Below are positions 50,673-63,554 of a DNA stretch of 64,000 bases, piece after piece; positions within the stretch are counted from its first letter, which is position 1; every line of letters begins with the position of its first letter. The position numbers were made by a program, and so were the translations under genes. The stretch is taken from NCBI RefSeq assembly GCF_014905175.1, contig NC_057791.1, positions 14,326,177 through 14,390,176 on the forward strand. The letters run 5' to 3'. Source of the DNA: Aphidius gifuensis (taxonomy: Eukaryota > Arthropoda > Insecta > Hymenoptera > Braconidae). The notes under the pieces were generated by a model that had not been told where the DNA came from, searched no databases, and saw only the letters and a program-made list of their open reading frames with translations.

Positions 50673-53600
50673 GTAGGACAGTAGACTAATATAGTTATAT
50701 GCGTGGATAAAAAAATAATAGTCGAGTGTTTTTCTTGTTTTTTTATTTTATTTTTCATCAGAAATCTAATAAAAGAAGAATAGTAAAAAAAAAAAAATAA
50801 TAAAAAGAGTAAGAATAAACGAAAATAAAAAAAAAAATCAACTCATGTGGATGAGGTATTGTATAGTTGCATCAGAGGAACAACAGACCAAACAGTAGCA
50901 ACTTTCTAAAAATATTTAGCATGTGTTGAACAATAGACTGGCAATTTTAAATGTTTTTTGTCATTGATTTATATATATATCAAAAGAAATAGGTAAAAAC
51001 CTGGGGAGTTGATCTTGGTAACCTAGATCGTGAACATTGAAAATTGTTGTGGCAAGCCTCTATGGGTGGTGTTCCTGAGGTCTTCTTCCAAGGATGTGAA
51101 GAGACACACTTTCTTTACCAAAAATTTCACTTTGGTTCTTTGGGTATAATTCGTCCACATTGAGAGGAATAAAAATAAAAAAAAAAAGGAAACCAAAAAC
51201 ACAATTTATGTATGTTCGCGATAGGTTTTTGGAAAACCTCATCCGGTTAAAAGTCAGGTCACTCTAGATCTATAGTCAATCTCACACACGCATATTCTCA
51301 CCACACGACTACTTAGTAAAGCAAATGGTTTGAGCATCAACCAAAAGACTGAAGGTAAAAAAATAAAATAAAAAAAATCACCCCCCGTTGAATCTTATGG
51401 CTACTGACTCGTAAATGAAACAATTGAAAAATCGTCTAAAAAAGAAAAAAAAATCCACAGAATCCATTGAATATATGGCTATTGAGGCATGTCCAATCAC
51501 CAGGGTGTCTTGAGAATTTTTAAATCATCAAAGTTAAAAGCTAAAAAAAAAAGAAAAAAAAAAAAGGTGAGTGCATTTATGTGGGTGAGATAGATTTGCC
51601 TATGTGCTACCTAAATAGGTATCTAAGTCAATGGATAAATGTGGAAGTGATGCTGTGAGGGTGAAGAGGGCTAGTGGTATATCTGGGTTACTCGGTCGTC
51701 TCAATTCCAAACCCATGACAAAAAAATAAAAGAAGAATATAAAAAAAAAACGGAAAATTCCGGTAGCAGGCCACGAACGATTAGTCACGACATTATTTGC
51801 GTGCAAAAAGAATTTTCTAGCTCCGTGGAACAAATAAAGTATAATAAAACCTATATGAGGTCGATAGGACTGTGAGAACTTTGGAGACACATTTTTTGAG
51901 AAATCTATTTTAACTCTCTAAAAAATAGTCATAAAAAAATCTTGAACAATACTGTTGTTGGGTTTAGACAGATATAGTCATTTAAAACATTTTTCTAAAT
52001 CTTGTAATAAAAAACAGGATGCATTCATGCTGACAAATAAATTGACCCATTTGTTTTCTTTTTTTTTTCTTTGAATATATTCAATTGATATGATGAACAC
52101 TTGATTTAAAATTACAAAAATTTTGTTTGTGGTAAATAATTTAAAGGTATTTTTAATTACTCTTTTATATACTTAGGTATTTATAGACAAAAACAAAAAA
52201 TAATTTCCCTCAAATTCTTGAAATATAACTTGAAATTACAAGTACTTTTTTTCAGATAAATATTTTTGTCTTTTTGTTTACTATACTTGTTTTAAGGCAT
52301 TTCTAAACATGACCTTCCTTAAGAGCTCATGTTTAACCTCCATAAAATAGGGCAACTTTAAGAATTAATTTTAAAAAAATAAATCTTTTTTTCGTGTGAA
52401 TGGATAAATATAATTTATTCACCGACAAACGTTCTTCTTTTCTTTGAAAAAAAATTCTTAAAAATGCTAAAAAACAATATTTGCCTTCAATTTACTGACA
52501 TGAAAAACCAGTGGAAATAAATATTATTCAATAAAAAATATTTTTAAAAATATATATATACAATTGACTCAAAAATTAAAGGACAATCGTAACGCAAAAA
52601 AGAATACTTTTTTCTTTTTTAACATAGGGGCAAATTCACATTAAAATTTCACATAAAAATATATATAAATAGAGCATTTAAAGTAGATTATGTTTTGATT
52701 TTAATGAGAGCAATAATAAAGAGATACAATACAAAAAGCATGATATTGGATAAAACCAAACCCTAACAATGTGCCCGTTGAAAATTTTCTTATTTTGTAA
52801 TAAATATATATTGTCAAAAAAATAATAATCATCCATACAATTGGATTATCATCACTGTAGACTGTATATTTTTTAAATGACAATACATATAATAAATATC
52901 ATTTGATATTGTGTATAAATAAAAATAAAATTGCTACCGCGTTATTTTTATATTTTGTCAAAATTATAGATAATTTATTTTTACTGTATAGTCATCTCGT
53001 CACCACGTTGTATACATAATTTTTGAAGATATAAAAAATAGCCGACAAAAGTTATTACAACGGATGTAAACACATGCGGGTTATATAAAAAAAAAATATA
53101 TTTATTGAAAATATTCGAGGGGTTTTGTTACGAGTATTTGAAGTGGTTTAGTGATTTTTAAAATTTAATTTGATATCAAATTATTTTACCTAATTTTGGA
53201 TGACTTTTTTGTGATTTCGATGAAGTAAACTATTTAAATTTTAAATAACTTTATCTAATTTGAAAGACGAATGGTTAAAAGGATGATTTTGAAAAACTTT
53301 TTTGTGATTTTTTTTCGTTGAAGTTTTAAGGGATTACCTCGGTCAAATTTTGGGGTATAAAGAGGGGATAAAGCCTATGTTTAATAAATTGGTCCGAGAA
53401 CCATTGCCAAACTAAAAAAAATAAATTTTCATTTTTTTTTTATTTTTTAAAAAACTATAGTTTTTTAATGTAATTATTGTATATTAACCTTATATTATTA
53501 ATCCCTGAAATATATTTTATCAACTTTTTATTTTTTTAAACATTTATTTAATATTTTAATAGTTAAAAAAAATGTGTAAATCGTGAAACACCGCAAAAAA

Positions 53601-53706
53601 AAAATAAAAACAGTTGGTAGTACTGAGAGTGCGGTTGTGTTAGTGTATGATATAGCTGCTGTGGCAGTACATGCATGCATATGTGTCAGTACTCAGTAGA
53701 TGACAG
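50673..53706. other. Intergenic, including 5' flank of the Mutator-like gene
   Basis: No gene is supported in 50673-53590; the minus-strand frame at 51600-51890 has a poly-Phe tract and no motif. The last 115 bases are GC-richer (GGTAGTACTGAGAGTGCGG) and are the likely promoter and 5' untranslated region of the gene starting at 53707. Confidence 0.4.
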
Positions 53707-54378
53707 ATGTCAACAAAAGCCATGGAGCAAACAAATAATATTAAAAAAGATAATGATAAAAATAAAATATTTATGTGGAAAAACAAGCGTGTGTCTGAAA
53801 AAATTTATAATTTACGTGTTAAACAATCAAATATTGGCAAAAAAAATAAATCAAGAAAAAGCTTGGAAGTCGAGCCAACAAAACATGTTGTAGAAGGAAT
53901 AAGACATGTTGATTTTAAGTTTATGTTGGAGAAGATGTATTGTGAATTTTGTAATTATAAATTATCTCTGGATAATATTGAGGAAGAATCTCGCAGAGGA
54001 CTGGGCTCTTTTTTATTTATAAGATGTGAATATTGTCTTCACATAAGTCGAGTACCAACAAGTCGATATCAGGGAGGTTTGAAAAACCCAATTTTTGACA
54101 TTAACAGCAAATGTGCATTAGGTTAGTTTACCAATTTATTTATTTTTTTATTTTTTAAATTTATAAAAAAAATATTTTAATCATAATTTATTTCTATTTC
54201 AGGTGCCATTCATACTGGTTTGGGACATACACAAGTACACAAATTTTTAAGTATTCTTGATGTTCCTAAATTCACAAGGTCATTATTTAAAAAACATGAG
54301 AGAATTGTTGGCAAGGCAATAGAAGCAGTCGCCAAAGAGTCTTGTAATGAAGCTGCTGCACAAGATAGCGAGAGCTAA
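53707..54378 (+). CDS. Mutator-like transposase N-terminal module, two exons
   Basis: Exons 53707-54121 and 54203-54378 join across a GT-AG intron of 81 bases to give 196 residues. The first 70 residues are Lys/Asn-rich and basic. Then come two CxxC pairs (CEFC at about 79 and CEYC at about 107) that look like a zinc ribbon. Next is CALGAIHTGLGHTQVHKFLS (from about residue 135), then a basic helix with LFKKHERIVGKAIEAVAKES. This order is what I know from Mutator-like transposase-domain proteins common in insects and hydra. Those proteins are usually much longer and carry a catalytic DDE region after this point; here the frame stops at TAA 54376-54378, soon after the conserved helix. The result is either a truncated relic or a small domesticated DNA-binding protein. 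The frame and splice sites are intact, which favours neither. Confidence 0.7.
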
Positions 54379-55589
54379 CAGTAAAAAATATTTATGAATT
54401 AAAAAAGTTGTAAGTTAATACACTGGTATTTTATAACAATCAACAAATCATTATGTAATCAAAATTGGAAATCAATAATTCAACTATAATTAAAATTAAC
54501 TGTTGTCAAATAAAATGTGTTCTAAATAAAATCATTTGCTTTTTATACATTGTAGATTTTGTCATACCAACCCCAAAAAACCAAAAGTATCTTATAAGAG
54601 CCCATGTATAGCCCCTTTAAAAGTAGTCAACTTTAAAAAAAAAAAAAGGTTTATAACAACAAAACTGACTTTACAAAACGATGCATCAATATTTCAACTA
54701 TCTACTGTATAAATTTTAAGAAATTCTGGATGTTGGAACGTAGCTATGAATGTACCTTAATTTAAAAATGTTTAAGCTGATTTCATGTATGTATATTTTT
54801 TTTTTTAAAGTTTCAGCAAACGATACTTCAAGTCATTTTATTGGTGAACTGCTTTCCGGTTTTTTGACAGGGTTTTTCTTTCCAGATTACAGTAAATTGG
54901 CATTTTAAAATTCGTATATTTTCAAGTAATTTCATTTGGTTTTGAAAAATTTATACACCAAAATTTTGAAAAAAATCCATCTGATTTTGAAATATAAATT
55001 TTTATATTCCAAATAATTTGAATAATTCCATGTAGCTCAAAATGATTGTTAAATTAATTGATGAATAAATTAAGATTAGATTAAAACCACTAAAAAAAAT
55101 TATTTTAATAATTAATTCAACAAGTTTTTTTAATCAATTTACTATTTATTATTTAACAAGTAATTGAACATGAAATATTTGTATTTCAAGAGTATTTAAA
55201 ATAGAATTATTTTTTAATTATAATTGAATATCATTTGACTTATAACATCACTTGTCTATTGCATAATTTATAACACTAAATTTTAGCATTTCTAAGAAAT
55301 TTAAAAATAGTTTTAAGTAAAAATAAGTGACTGACTTTGATGTATGTAAAAAATTGCAATAATGTATTTTGAAAGATGCATAGTAGGAGAGAAGTTTGTC
55401 ATTTGTAAAGTAAAGTAAATATTTTCACTTTTAACAATAGTTTAAATGTCAGTTAATCATAATACAAACAAAATATCGTTATTCATTAGACAATAGTACA
55501 TGTCTATATGTATATATGTATTGTAAAGTAAAATAACAATGACATGGGGTATATATTTCGACTAAAAAAAAAAAATATCCTGGAGTTGT
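54379..55589. other. 3' flank of the Mutator-like gene, AT-rich
   Basis: I looked for a continuing transposase frame (DDE region) and saw none. A stretch near 54585-54620 (AAGAGCCCATGTATAGCC) resembles 52318-52350, a possible weak dispersed repeat. Confidence 0.35.
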
Positions 55590-55770
55590 CTATTGTAATT
55601 TAACTTTCACCTTGTGCCCCATGTGTCTTTTGACATCACCTACTGTCAGCCCTTGAGTTAAACTTGATGGCACACTTTCTTGACTAACTTGTTGTTACTT
55701 CTAAGTCATCTTTATTTTACATTTCAATTGATCTTTACCGGCACTTATTTTTATTCCTACTGTTTTTCAT
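55590..55770 (-). CDS. Candidate two-exon small protein, 41 aa
   Basis: I do not recognise it. ATG at 55770 opens MKNSRNKNKC, then a GTAAAG donor at 55738 and a short 55-base intron ending TTAG lead to a second exon, 55683-55590. That exon reads QESVPSSLTQGLTVGDVKRH, then MGHKVKVKLQ and a TAG stop. The 33-codon open stretch has a coding-like amino acid mix in unusually GC-rich DNA for this window, and the opposite strand is closed. The protein would be basic, with no signal peptide. It could instead be the last exon of a larger minus-strand gene whose earlier exons I cannot find. Chance is not excluded. Confidence 0.33.
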
Positions 55771-56189
55771 GTTTTATTATATATATTTTGTAACTGCTCC
55801 TGCTGTTGTCAATGCTGTAGGTAAAAGTTTATATATGTTTGCTTTTCTTATAATCAACATTTTCTTTTTTTTCTATTGTTCGGAATATTTTCTAATGTAT
55901 TTGCTGTATGAAAGTTTAAATTCACCAAATTCGATTTATATTTAAATTTAAAATTGTAAAATATTTGCTACATTTTGGGATTTTGATTGAACACAATTTT
56001 AAAAATAGAATAAATATTTTTTTTTTCAATTCAACTTTGAGTTGACGTAAAAATAATGTCACTTGAATATATTTGAACATTTTATAGTTTCAATTTGACA
56101 CAATGCATTATGAAATAAAATTTATGCAATATTTGTAAGCTTTGTTAGCGTGCACATTAAAAGTTGTTGACTTTAAACATTAATAACTA
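55771..56189. other. AT-rich spacer
   Basis: No gene is seen. If the small ORF at 55590-55770 is real, its promoter or an upstream exon would be here. A TTTTACCTACAG acceptor-like string on the minus strand ends near 55822, followed by a short open frame. Confidence 0.3.
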
Positions 56190-56309
56190 TTTTACTAGCA
56201 GGGATAGACTTCTGAAATTTTGGCATAAGATAGATAACTATTTCATAAACCTATTTCAAAAATTTAAAAAAAAGTTAAAGATAATCGAGTGTTGTTTGAA
56301 CTCCCTTAA
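56190..56309. mobile_element. Partial TTAA-type MITE, second copy
   Basis: The words TATTTCATAAAC, AAAAATTTAAA and GTGTTGTTTGAACTCCCTTAA match the right half of the unit at 13787-13921. The right end keeps the intact GAACTCCCTTAA terminus; the left end is diverged or lost. Confidence 0.55.
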
Positions 56310-56439
56310 AATTATATGTTTGTCCAAATTTAAATGTGTGATTGAAAAAGTGATTTAAATATACGTTATGTATCTAAAAAAGATAGTTTTTTTTTTTTTT
56401 ATAAAAAAATTATTTGACGTTTGGGTCAAATACTTCCTA

Positions 56440-56690
56440 GCGTAAAACAAGTAAGGGGAGTTATTGCCTAACTCGTTTTATGTCAGGGGGCATTTGTGTC
56501 CTAAACTTAACGTAAAATGAAGTGAGTTCAAGTTGATTAAAATAAATGTTACAAATGAATAGCCATCTAAACATTGAACTCGATGAAAAAACTTGGAGGA
56601 TAATCTGGATTTGAACCCGAGACCTCAAGCAGCGTAGGCAGAGCTCTTGCCTACTTGACCATTAGGTGACTCGATATTTGTTGACTATAA
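56440..56690 (-). repeat. tRNA-derived SINE
   Basis: On the minus strand the head reads CACCTAATGGTCAAGTAGGC (A box) with a B box GGGTTCAAATCC. The body of about 150 bases continues past CCTCCAAGTTTTTTCATCGAG to an AT tail near 56440. The acceptor-stem halves (GTCACCT and AGATTAT) do not pair, so it is not a functional tRNA. Confidence 0.6.
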
Positions 56691-58017
56691 TTTATCTACT
56701 TTTTGTCACTGCCAACTCATATCACGATTATTTTTTCTTTTCAAATAAAAATATTAAAAATAATCAAAGCAATCCATAATCAATAACTTCACATTATCTC
56801 AAATTAATTTTAAATAAATAATTATTTATAAAATTTTATTTTTACTTCTTTAAAATTTGTATATCCATATTATATATTCAATTTCAAATTAAGATAAAAA
56901 TAATAATTTTAAAATATATTTTAACATTTTATTTCAAAAAATAATTTATGTCAATATAATTTACTGAAAATTGACTTTCAATTTCCCATTTTTCCAGGGT
57001 ATATGAAAAAAATGAAACAAAAAAAAAAAAAAAAAAACGGCAACTTTGTTAAAATAAATATAATAATAAAAATAGAATGATAATGATTTTGACAAGAGGC
57101 AAATCTCGTTGTACGTGATTTTGGGATGAATGACAAAGTCCAAAATGCGATTATGATCAGGCGACAATTCGTTTGATGGGTACTACTTTCATTGCGGGGG
57201 GTTCAATCGTCATTTATATATATATTTATGATTATTTTATGTTGTGTATAGTTACTATATGTGACACTGCGGGGAGTTTACATAGTTTTGACACGTGTGC
57301 ATACAGCGACCCTTAACGGAAAATGATATCACTGGTATATAAACGCATTGACTGTGATATTATACATACACATAGGACACGTGACTGTATGCCACTTCAT
57401 AAAAAGTACATCGTGTGTTCAATATCGTTATATCTACATTTATATAACAATACATTTTTTATTATCTACATTCTACAGTATGAATACCCATCATCATTAA
57501 AACTATAAAAATTTTATTTAAAATAAATAAATAAATAATTAAAAAATATTTAATTTAAAATTTATTTTTCATTTTATTTATATATTTTATACTGAAGATT
57601 TTGTAATATAATTTTTTCTCAAAATTTTACAAAATTTTTGGAAAAGTGTGAGGGTCAATTATATACTGTCCAATAGACATCAATTTGTCATAAAAAAAAA
57701 AAAATGTTCAACAACCCTCGCAACAAGCATCGCATGTCGATTTTATTTCAAGAATTTTTTTTTTTTTTTATATTTATTTCTTGAACGCGTTGACAAGGAG
57801 GATTTTCACTTGATTCATCTCTCTTGCGTTCAACACTCTATATACTTTTTTATAATACGTATTTGTGTAGATATAAGATATATACGCAGGCTACATAATG
57901 ATGGGACTACTGCCAGCTTCTTGTTTCAAGTCTGAGAAAAAAAGCCAATAAATAAAATTAGAAAAAAATAAAATAGAAAAAATATAAAATAAGTGTAAAA
58001 CCAGCTGTTTTGTGGTA
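56691..58017. other. AT-rich intergenic
   Basis: No gene is supported. The plus-strand frame at 57648-57935 runs through poly-Lys and poly-Phe tracts and has no motif. Confidence 0.4.
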
Positions 58018-58910
58018 TGCATCGTGTCAAGTAAAATATAAACATATTTCTACAGAAATTCATTTTACAAATTTAAGTAGCTTATTAGTATTTAATTGAC
58101 TATATCACCAAAAATAATATATATATTTTTTTTTAAAATAAATTTTACATTAAAATTTTTCATCAAAAATGTCGTAACAAATTATTCAAACAACGTACAA
58201 ATTTCATTTTGAATTTTTAATTAGTACTTTTAAAAAAACTTCATGATTTTTTAAAATTTTTTAATCGTCTGATTAAATTTTTTTTTATATATTTTGAAAT
58301 AATAATATATATTTTTTTTTCTTTCATGTATGATTATAATTTATAATTATTAAATGTTTTTTATGAAACTATTTTGATGATTTCAGTAACAGCTGATGTA
58401 CTTGTACTTGAATATAGTATTAATAAAAAAATAAAATCTCATTGTTAATGAAATAAATTAATTAATATTCATCAAAATATTTAATTAATTATTTAAAATA
58501 ATTTATCAAAATTATTAAAAATTATTACTTTTTTTTTGTATAAATTTTTTTATATAAAAATTAATATAAAGAAAAAACAAAAATTAATCTTATTTTATTA
58601 TTTAATAAATTAATATAATTAATCATTAATTAATTTATTCTATTTTATTAATTTAAGTATTAATTGTTTTATATATTTATTTAATAAGCTAGTTGTATAT
58701 CAGTTGGATTTTATAGATTATTTTAAGATTGCTCAATTATTTAAAATTATTTGCAATCTTACTGACTTAACTGACCACTAAAATGTCCAGTGTCTGAACC
58801 TTCGTAGAATCATATGTTCATAATATATATTTGAGTTTAAATTAAAAATAATATAATGATACAACAATAATACTTTTTAAATGTACACAATCAATATTAT
58901 CACAAACCTC
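58018..58910 (+). repeat. Dispersed repeat, gene-free copy 2
   Basis: Direct-orientation copy of 46187-47014, 11.8 kb away. The central junction that replaces the LRR gene interval is the same in both copies, so the gene-free form existed before they separated. Confidence 0.75.
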
Positions 58911-59941
58911 TATTGTTATTACTATTTTCTACAAATATACAAAAATTAAAAAGTTGAAACATCAATATTGAAAACTGAACAGAATATATTTTGATACATG
59001 AATATCAATAGCAAAAGACATCTTTTATAAACTACGGTTATTCAAAAACAGATACAGATATAAACTATAGATGATCCAAAAGCGTAATAGATTTCCTCGA
59101 ATTTACTAAACTTTCTATCTATATATAACCAGGCGATTGTCGATTGTTAGTGTTTCACCCCATTGTAGTCTGTAAATATATTTATACATATACTTTTATG
59201 TTATATATATATTTCAAATGAAATACTGAAACGCGCATATCACTAATGTAACCAATCATCCACACTATGCTATGTGTATGTTTTTGCAGTAGTCTATATT
59301 TATATATATATTTGTTAAATAAATATATAGATTGTCAGGTGACAACTTGCAAGCATAAACTAGAACATATCATATTATTTCATGTATATACCTATTAATA
59401 GTTTCAACTAAAGTAACACCATAATACCAAACAGATTGTGACTGATGATGTTACTGATAATAGTGATATAATAAAGATATACTGTAAATAACAAGTATTT
59501 TTTTTAAGATCTATGATTTATAATGATAAAATCTCTATTTTTATTTATTATATTAATCTATTATCTATTTATAATTTATTGTATTTATATTAATAATCAA
59601 ATCATATATACTCAGTGCTATTACAGAGTTGTAGCTTGGTAATCTTTAAGACTTTTAACAATAATAAACACAAAAAAAAAAGAGTATTTTTATCACTTGA
59701 AGAAAAAATAACGCAGAGTCAAGAAATACATTTATTTTATAAATTTAAATTAATTGTAATTGCCATTTTTTGTAGTGTGTTAGCTGATGGATCCTTTGTT
59801 ATTTTTTTGGTGATTGTGTCCTCTTATTAGTAAGGCTACTGTACACCAAATTTAAAATTGTAAAATATATATTTTCTTATTTCTTAAATACTTAAATATT
59901 TTTTTTTCATGATTTTTCTCTTTTTATTTTATTTTTTTTAG
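58911..59941. other. AT-rich spacer, no exon identified
   Basis: I searched here for exons that could splice to the candidate terminal exon at 59942. A plus-strand open frame at 59615-59830 has a hydrophobic end (LADGSFVIFLVIVSSY), but joining its GTAAGG donor to that exon creates a stop codon. Confidence 0.3.
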
Positions 59942-60044
59942 AAATGAGAAAGTGACGGAGGAAAGCTCACTCAACGAGAGATATTTGAAAAATGGTGATG
60001 CTGATTCAGCATACCAGCCACAATGTTATAACTATAAACGATAA
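59942..60044 (+). CDS. Candidate terminal exon of an unidentified gene
   Basis: After a long pyrimidine tract and a TTTTTTTTAG acceptor, a 33-codon frame reads NEKVTEESSLNERYLKNGDA, then DSAYQPQCYNYKR and TAA. Composition is strongly coding-like for this AT-rich window. The frame requires an upstream exon ending in phase 2, which I could not find in the 5 kb to the left. No family is recognised. Confidence 0.35.
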
Positions 60045-62710
60045 CTTTTGCACGCAGTTAAACTTCCGCATTTGAAATTCCTAATTGACAGTCACCCGAG
60101 TTACCCGTTGCTATATCACAAGTCACAAGAGTCACAAGTCACGATATAATATCTCGGTATCATCCCCCATCATCCAATTCACATTAGACAGATCTCACTT
60201 TGCTTTAGTAAGCTGAATATCATGTCGTACACCCAATTATTATATTTTATTATACTTATACACAGCTATCTTTACAATACTTGATAAACAAATTTATAAA
60301 ACACAATCCATAAATTGAATATTTTATTTTTATATATCAATATATTCTGATACTTATATTTCTTTTCTTCTTTGTTTATTTGTAAATATTGCTGATAGCC
60401 AATAATTGACCATAATAACCATGACCAAGACATTTTTTTAATGCTTTTTTAAAGACTTTTTAAATATGATTAATAATAGAGTAATAATTATGAAGAATTA
60501 AATCACAAAAATTTAAATAAAACGAACGAAAAGTTAGAAGAAAAATTATTTATTCTTTTATTTATTTGATGAACTTTTATTTGATTTGTAAATTTTTTTT
60601 AACTTAGTAATTTTATTTGACATCTTGTGTTTTCTAAAAATACTTTATACCCTTTAAAAAAAAATAATAGTTACATTTTTTGAGAATCATCTATTTGATT
60701 ACTATTTAAAAAAATTTTTGTGAAAATTCATTAATTAAATTTTAAAATTATAAAATAGAATTTTCTTTGAATAATTAATAATTGTTTATGAATATTTATA
60801 TACTTTTGTTTGAACTTAGACAATGATATATGAGATTTTCCACGTCCTGATGATCACGTACACAGGTTTTCTAACAGCTTGAATGTTTTCATGATATGAA
60901 TAAATAATATGATGCATGTGTACATAAGCAACGTCAGTTAAAAATATAAATTAATATAATATACACATAAAAATATCATACAAGAAGCCAAACATAATCA
61001 AGACACTCACAAGAACTCTTATTTGCGAATACATTATTGTTAAAATGCAAAATATTAATACTATATTTTTATGCAGTGAAGCCTTTTTCATAAGACACTG
61101 TACACATGGCAAATTTTATATTACATTAATTATTTATTTATTTATTCATGGATTATAAATCGAAGATCCCTTACAAGCTTTAGCTTTTTAATAAAACAAA
61201 AAATAATATTATGAATTTTTTTTTTCATCAAATGAAAGGATTAAGTGTCTTGTTTAAATTTTAAACAGAAGATAAATTAATATAAATATGTGTTTTAATT
61301 TTGATTAAGAAAATCGCTTTTTCTTTTTCTTTATCGGAAAATAGAAATATATTGTTTTTTTTTTATTATTTAATGAACACTAGGGACAAAGCGTCAACAT
61401 AGAAATATATTGCTCGATAGAATAAATGGTGTCTCCATCTACTGTTAAAACTGAACCATCATTTTAATTTTTTTATCGACCTAGTCTATATGGGTCATTT
61501 TACATCGAATCAAACAAAGTAGTTTTGTAAATTAAACAGAATTTTTAAAGTTGACAATAAAAATAAAAAATGACTATTATATACTGAACATAGTTCTTAT
61601 CTGATAAGCACTGATAAGCTATATCAGCACACCGTAAATTTTGGTACTCACCCTATATCAGCTAGAGAGAACGCTGACTGTTATGTTGTCGGTAAAAAAG
61701 ATTACTTCTACTGATCCTACTGACTGACTGAGTATGAAGATATTTTTGTGTGTGTACTGTGCTGCAGCGAACCATGTTTAAATAAACCCTCGATCTCTTT
61801 ATTAATTATTATTGTCAACTATCAACAAGTTAATTGTTAAGTAAGTTATTCATAACAAAATATAATTCGTTGAATCACTTATGATAGTAGAGGTTCTTTA
61901 TTGTCTCATTGAAATGAATCATTTTACTTTTTAATAATTAATTTTTATAATTAAAAAACAATGTTTATTTTTACTTTTTAACATAATAAAATAATTTCAT
62001 ATGCCGACTTTCTTTTCATCGATCAATGGTCAATATCATTTTTTAAAAAGCTAGGTATTTTTAAATATATAATCAGTACACATTTATGGATACGGTAAAA
62101 GTATCAAATTTGCAAATTGACACTGACTGTACTGAAGTAATAAAAAACATAATGTAACTTGTGAATATGAAAAAGAAGGTTTCGCAACATATGTTAGAAC
62201 TGCTCAATTGCTAGAACTACAAAATGTTTTTATTGTTTCATTGGATTTGATTGTATTGCAACTTCCAGGGAAGAACTTGAAAAATAAAAAAATAATAACA
62301 TCAATTCAGATACCGGAACGATTAGAGTTATCACAAAGTTAAACATGATGGATAAAGGTAATGCGATGCCAGAGCTTTTTTAGAAAACAAATTGTATCTA
62401 TATTGTGTAGAGGATATGTTGGTGTCATAAATCGTAATTAGAGTAATATTGAGAAAAAAAAAAGTATTGTGGATGCAATTGAGTCGGAGTAAAATTATTT
62501 CAACAGATAATCTATCAATTTTAAAATTATTTAACAATAAATAGATTTTTATAAAAATAATCAATTGTTTTTTATAATTTATATTTTATCCAGCATATAA
62601 ATTTTTCTCTGATCGACTTTGGTTTCATTGTCTAGAACGAACACTCAAGGAACAATTTACAAATCACATGTGTTTTACTGTTATATACATTACCAACATT
62701 ACGAAACAAG
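60045..62710. other. Intergenic, one possible ORF remnant
   Basis: Mostly AT filler. At 62136-62342 (plus) a 68-codon frame contains CEYEKEGFATYVRTAQLLEL, vaguely like the C-terminal helix pair of BTB domains (xxFLKTAxxLxI). A frame starting with ATG at 62086 runs into it but is offset by one base. If real, it is a broken fragment; the resemblance is weak. Confidence 0.25.
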
Positions 62711-63372
62711 GGGTGCGTTCCGTAGGGGGACCGCGGTCCTTTTTGGCCATAATCAGAGTGGATCCATAAAAATTAAAAATCTCCCTAGGAATCCCTAAAA
62801 AATAACCAGTCTCATGTATACTTTTTTTTACACCTTTCTATGTATGTATTGTTAATGTTGTGGATGTGGTGCTTACTGAATTTTGTACTGAATAAAATTA
62901 TTAAAACAATAAATTTGTTAATAACAGTTAACAAAATGAAAAGAAAAATTCCACTTCAAACACATTATCTATTGACTGATGTCGGTAGTAATTGTTGTTT
63001 TTGTTGAAAATGAACAGCAACATCAGCCAGTTTAAGATCTTGAAAGATAACAAAAATATAAGTGCTGTCCTAACCTTACATTTGAGTTATGATATGTTTT
63101 GAAGCATTAACTTTGAAAAGAAATACAATTTACAGGCTAAATAATTGAGATAACAACAATATACACCGACTATTTTAATTGACAATTTTTTTTTTGATGC
63201 CAAATTATTTTTTTCTTTATAATTCGTTAATCATATTTTTCGGTGTTTACGTTTGCTTATGTTTGTTTACGTTTTCTAATACATAGCAGTGCTGACACTA
63301 CAACGAAATTAAATTCACCATGATAAACCACGCCTATTTTTGGTAGACCGCGGTCCTCTACGGAACGCACCC
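62711..63372. mobile_element. 662-bp DNA element with GC-rich inverted repeats
   Basis: The left end GGGTGCGTTCCGTAGGGGGA and the right end TCCTCTACGGAACGCACCC are complementary, and the repeats extend through GACCGCGGTCC (about 26 bases, a few mismatches). The interior is AT-rich without a transposase ORF. AAG on both sides is a possible 3-bp target duplication. The GC-rich ends contrast sharply with the AT-rich genome. Confidence 0.75.
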
Positions 63373-63554
63373 AAGTTGGCAGCTGAATCGTTGGATATTT
63401 GAAAATATTTATTTGAAAAGTATTACCAACGTGACGATACAGCGTCAAAAATAAATTTACTTGAGTTAGTATTTTATCTTATTAATCATTTTCAGTATAA
63501 TCAGTTTTTAACAACTGTCTAATCCTATATAATTTAATTATATATAGTTCTAGA

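Noticed and set aside
56600..56680. Functional tRNA gene on the minus strand
   Set aside because: A and B boxes are present but the acceptor stem does not pair, and a SINE body follows.
59615..59830. Plus-strand frame ending in a transmembrane-like segment, considered as a chemoreceptor exon
   Set aside because: Lacks the expected receptor C-terminal motif, and its donor would create a stop when joined to the next candidate exon.
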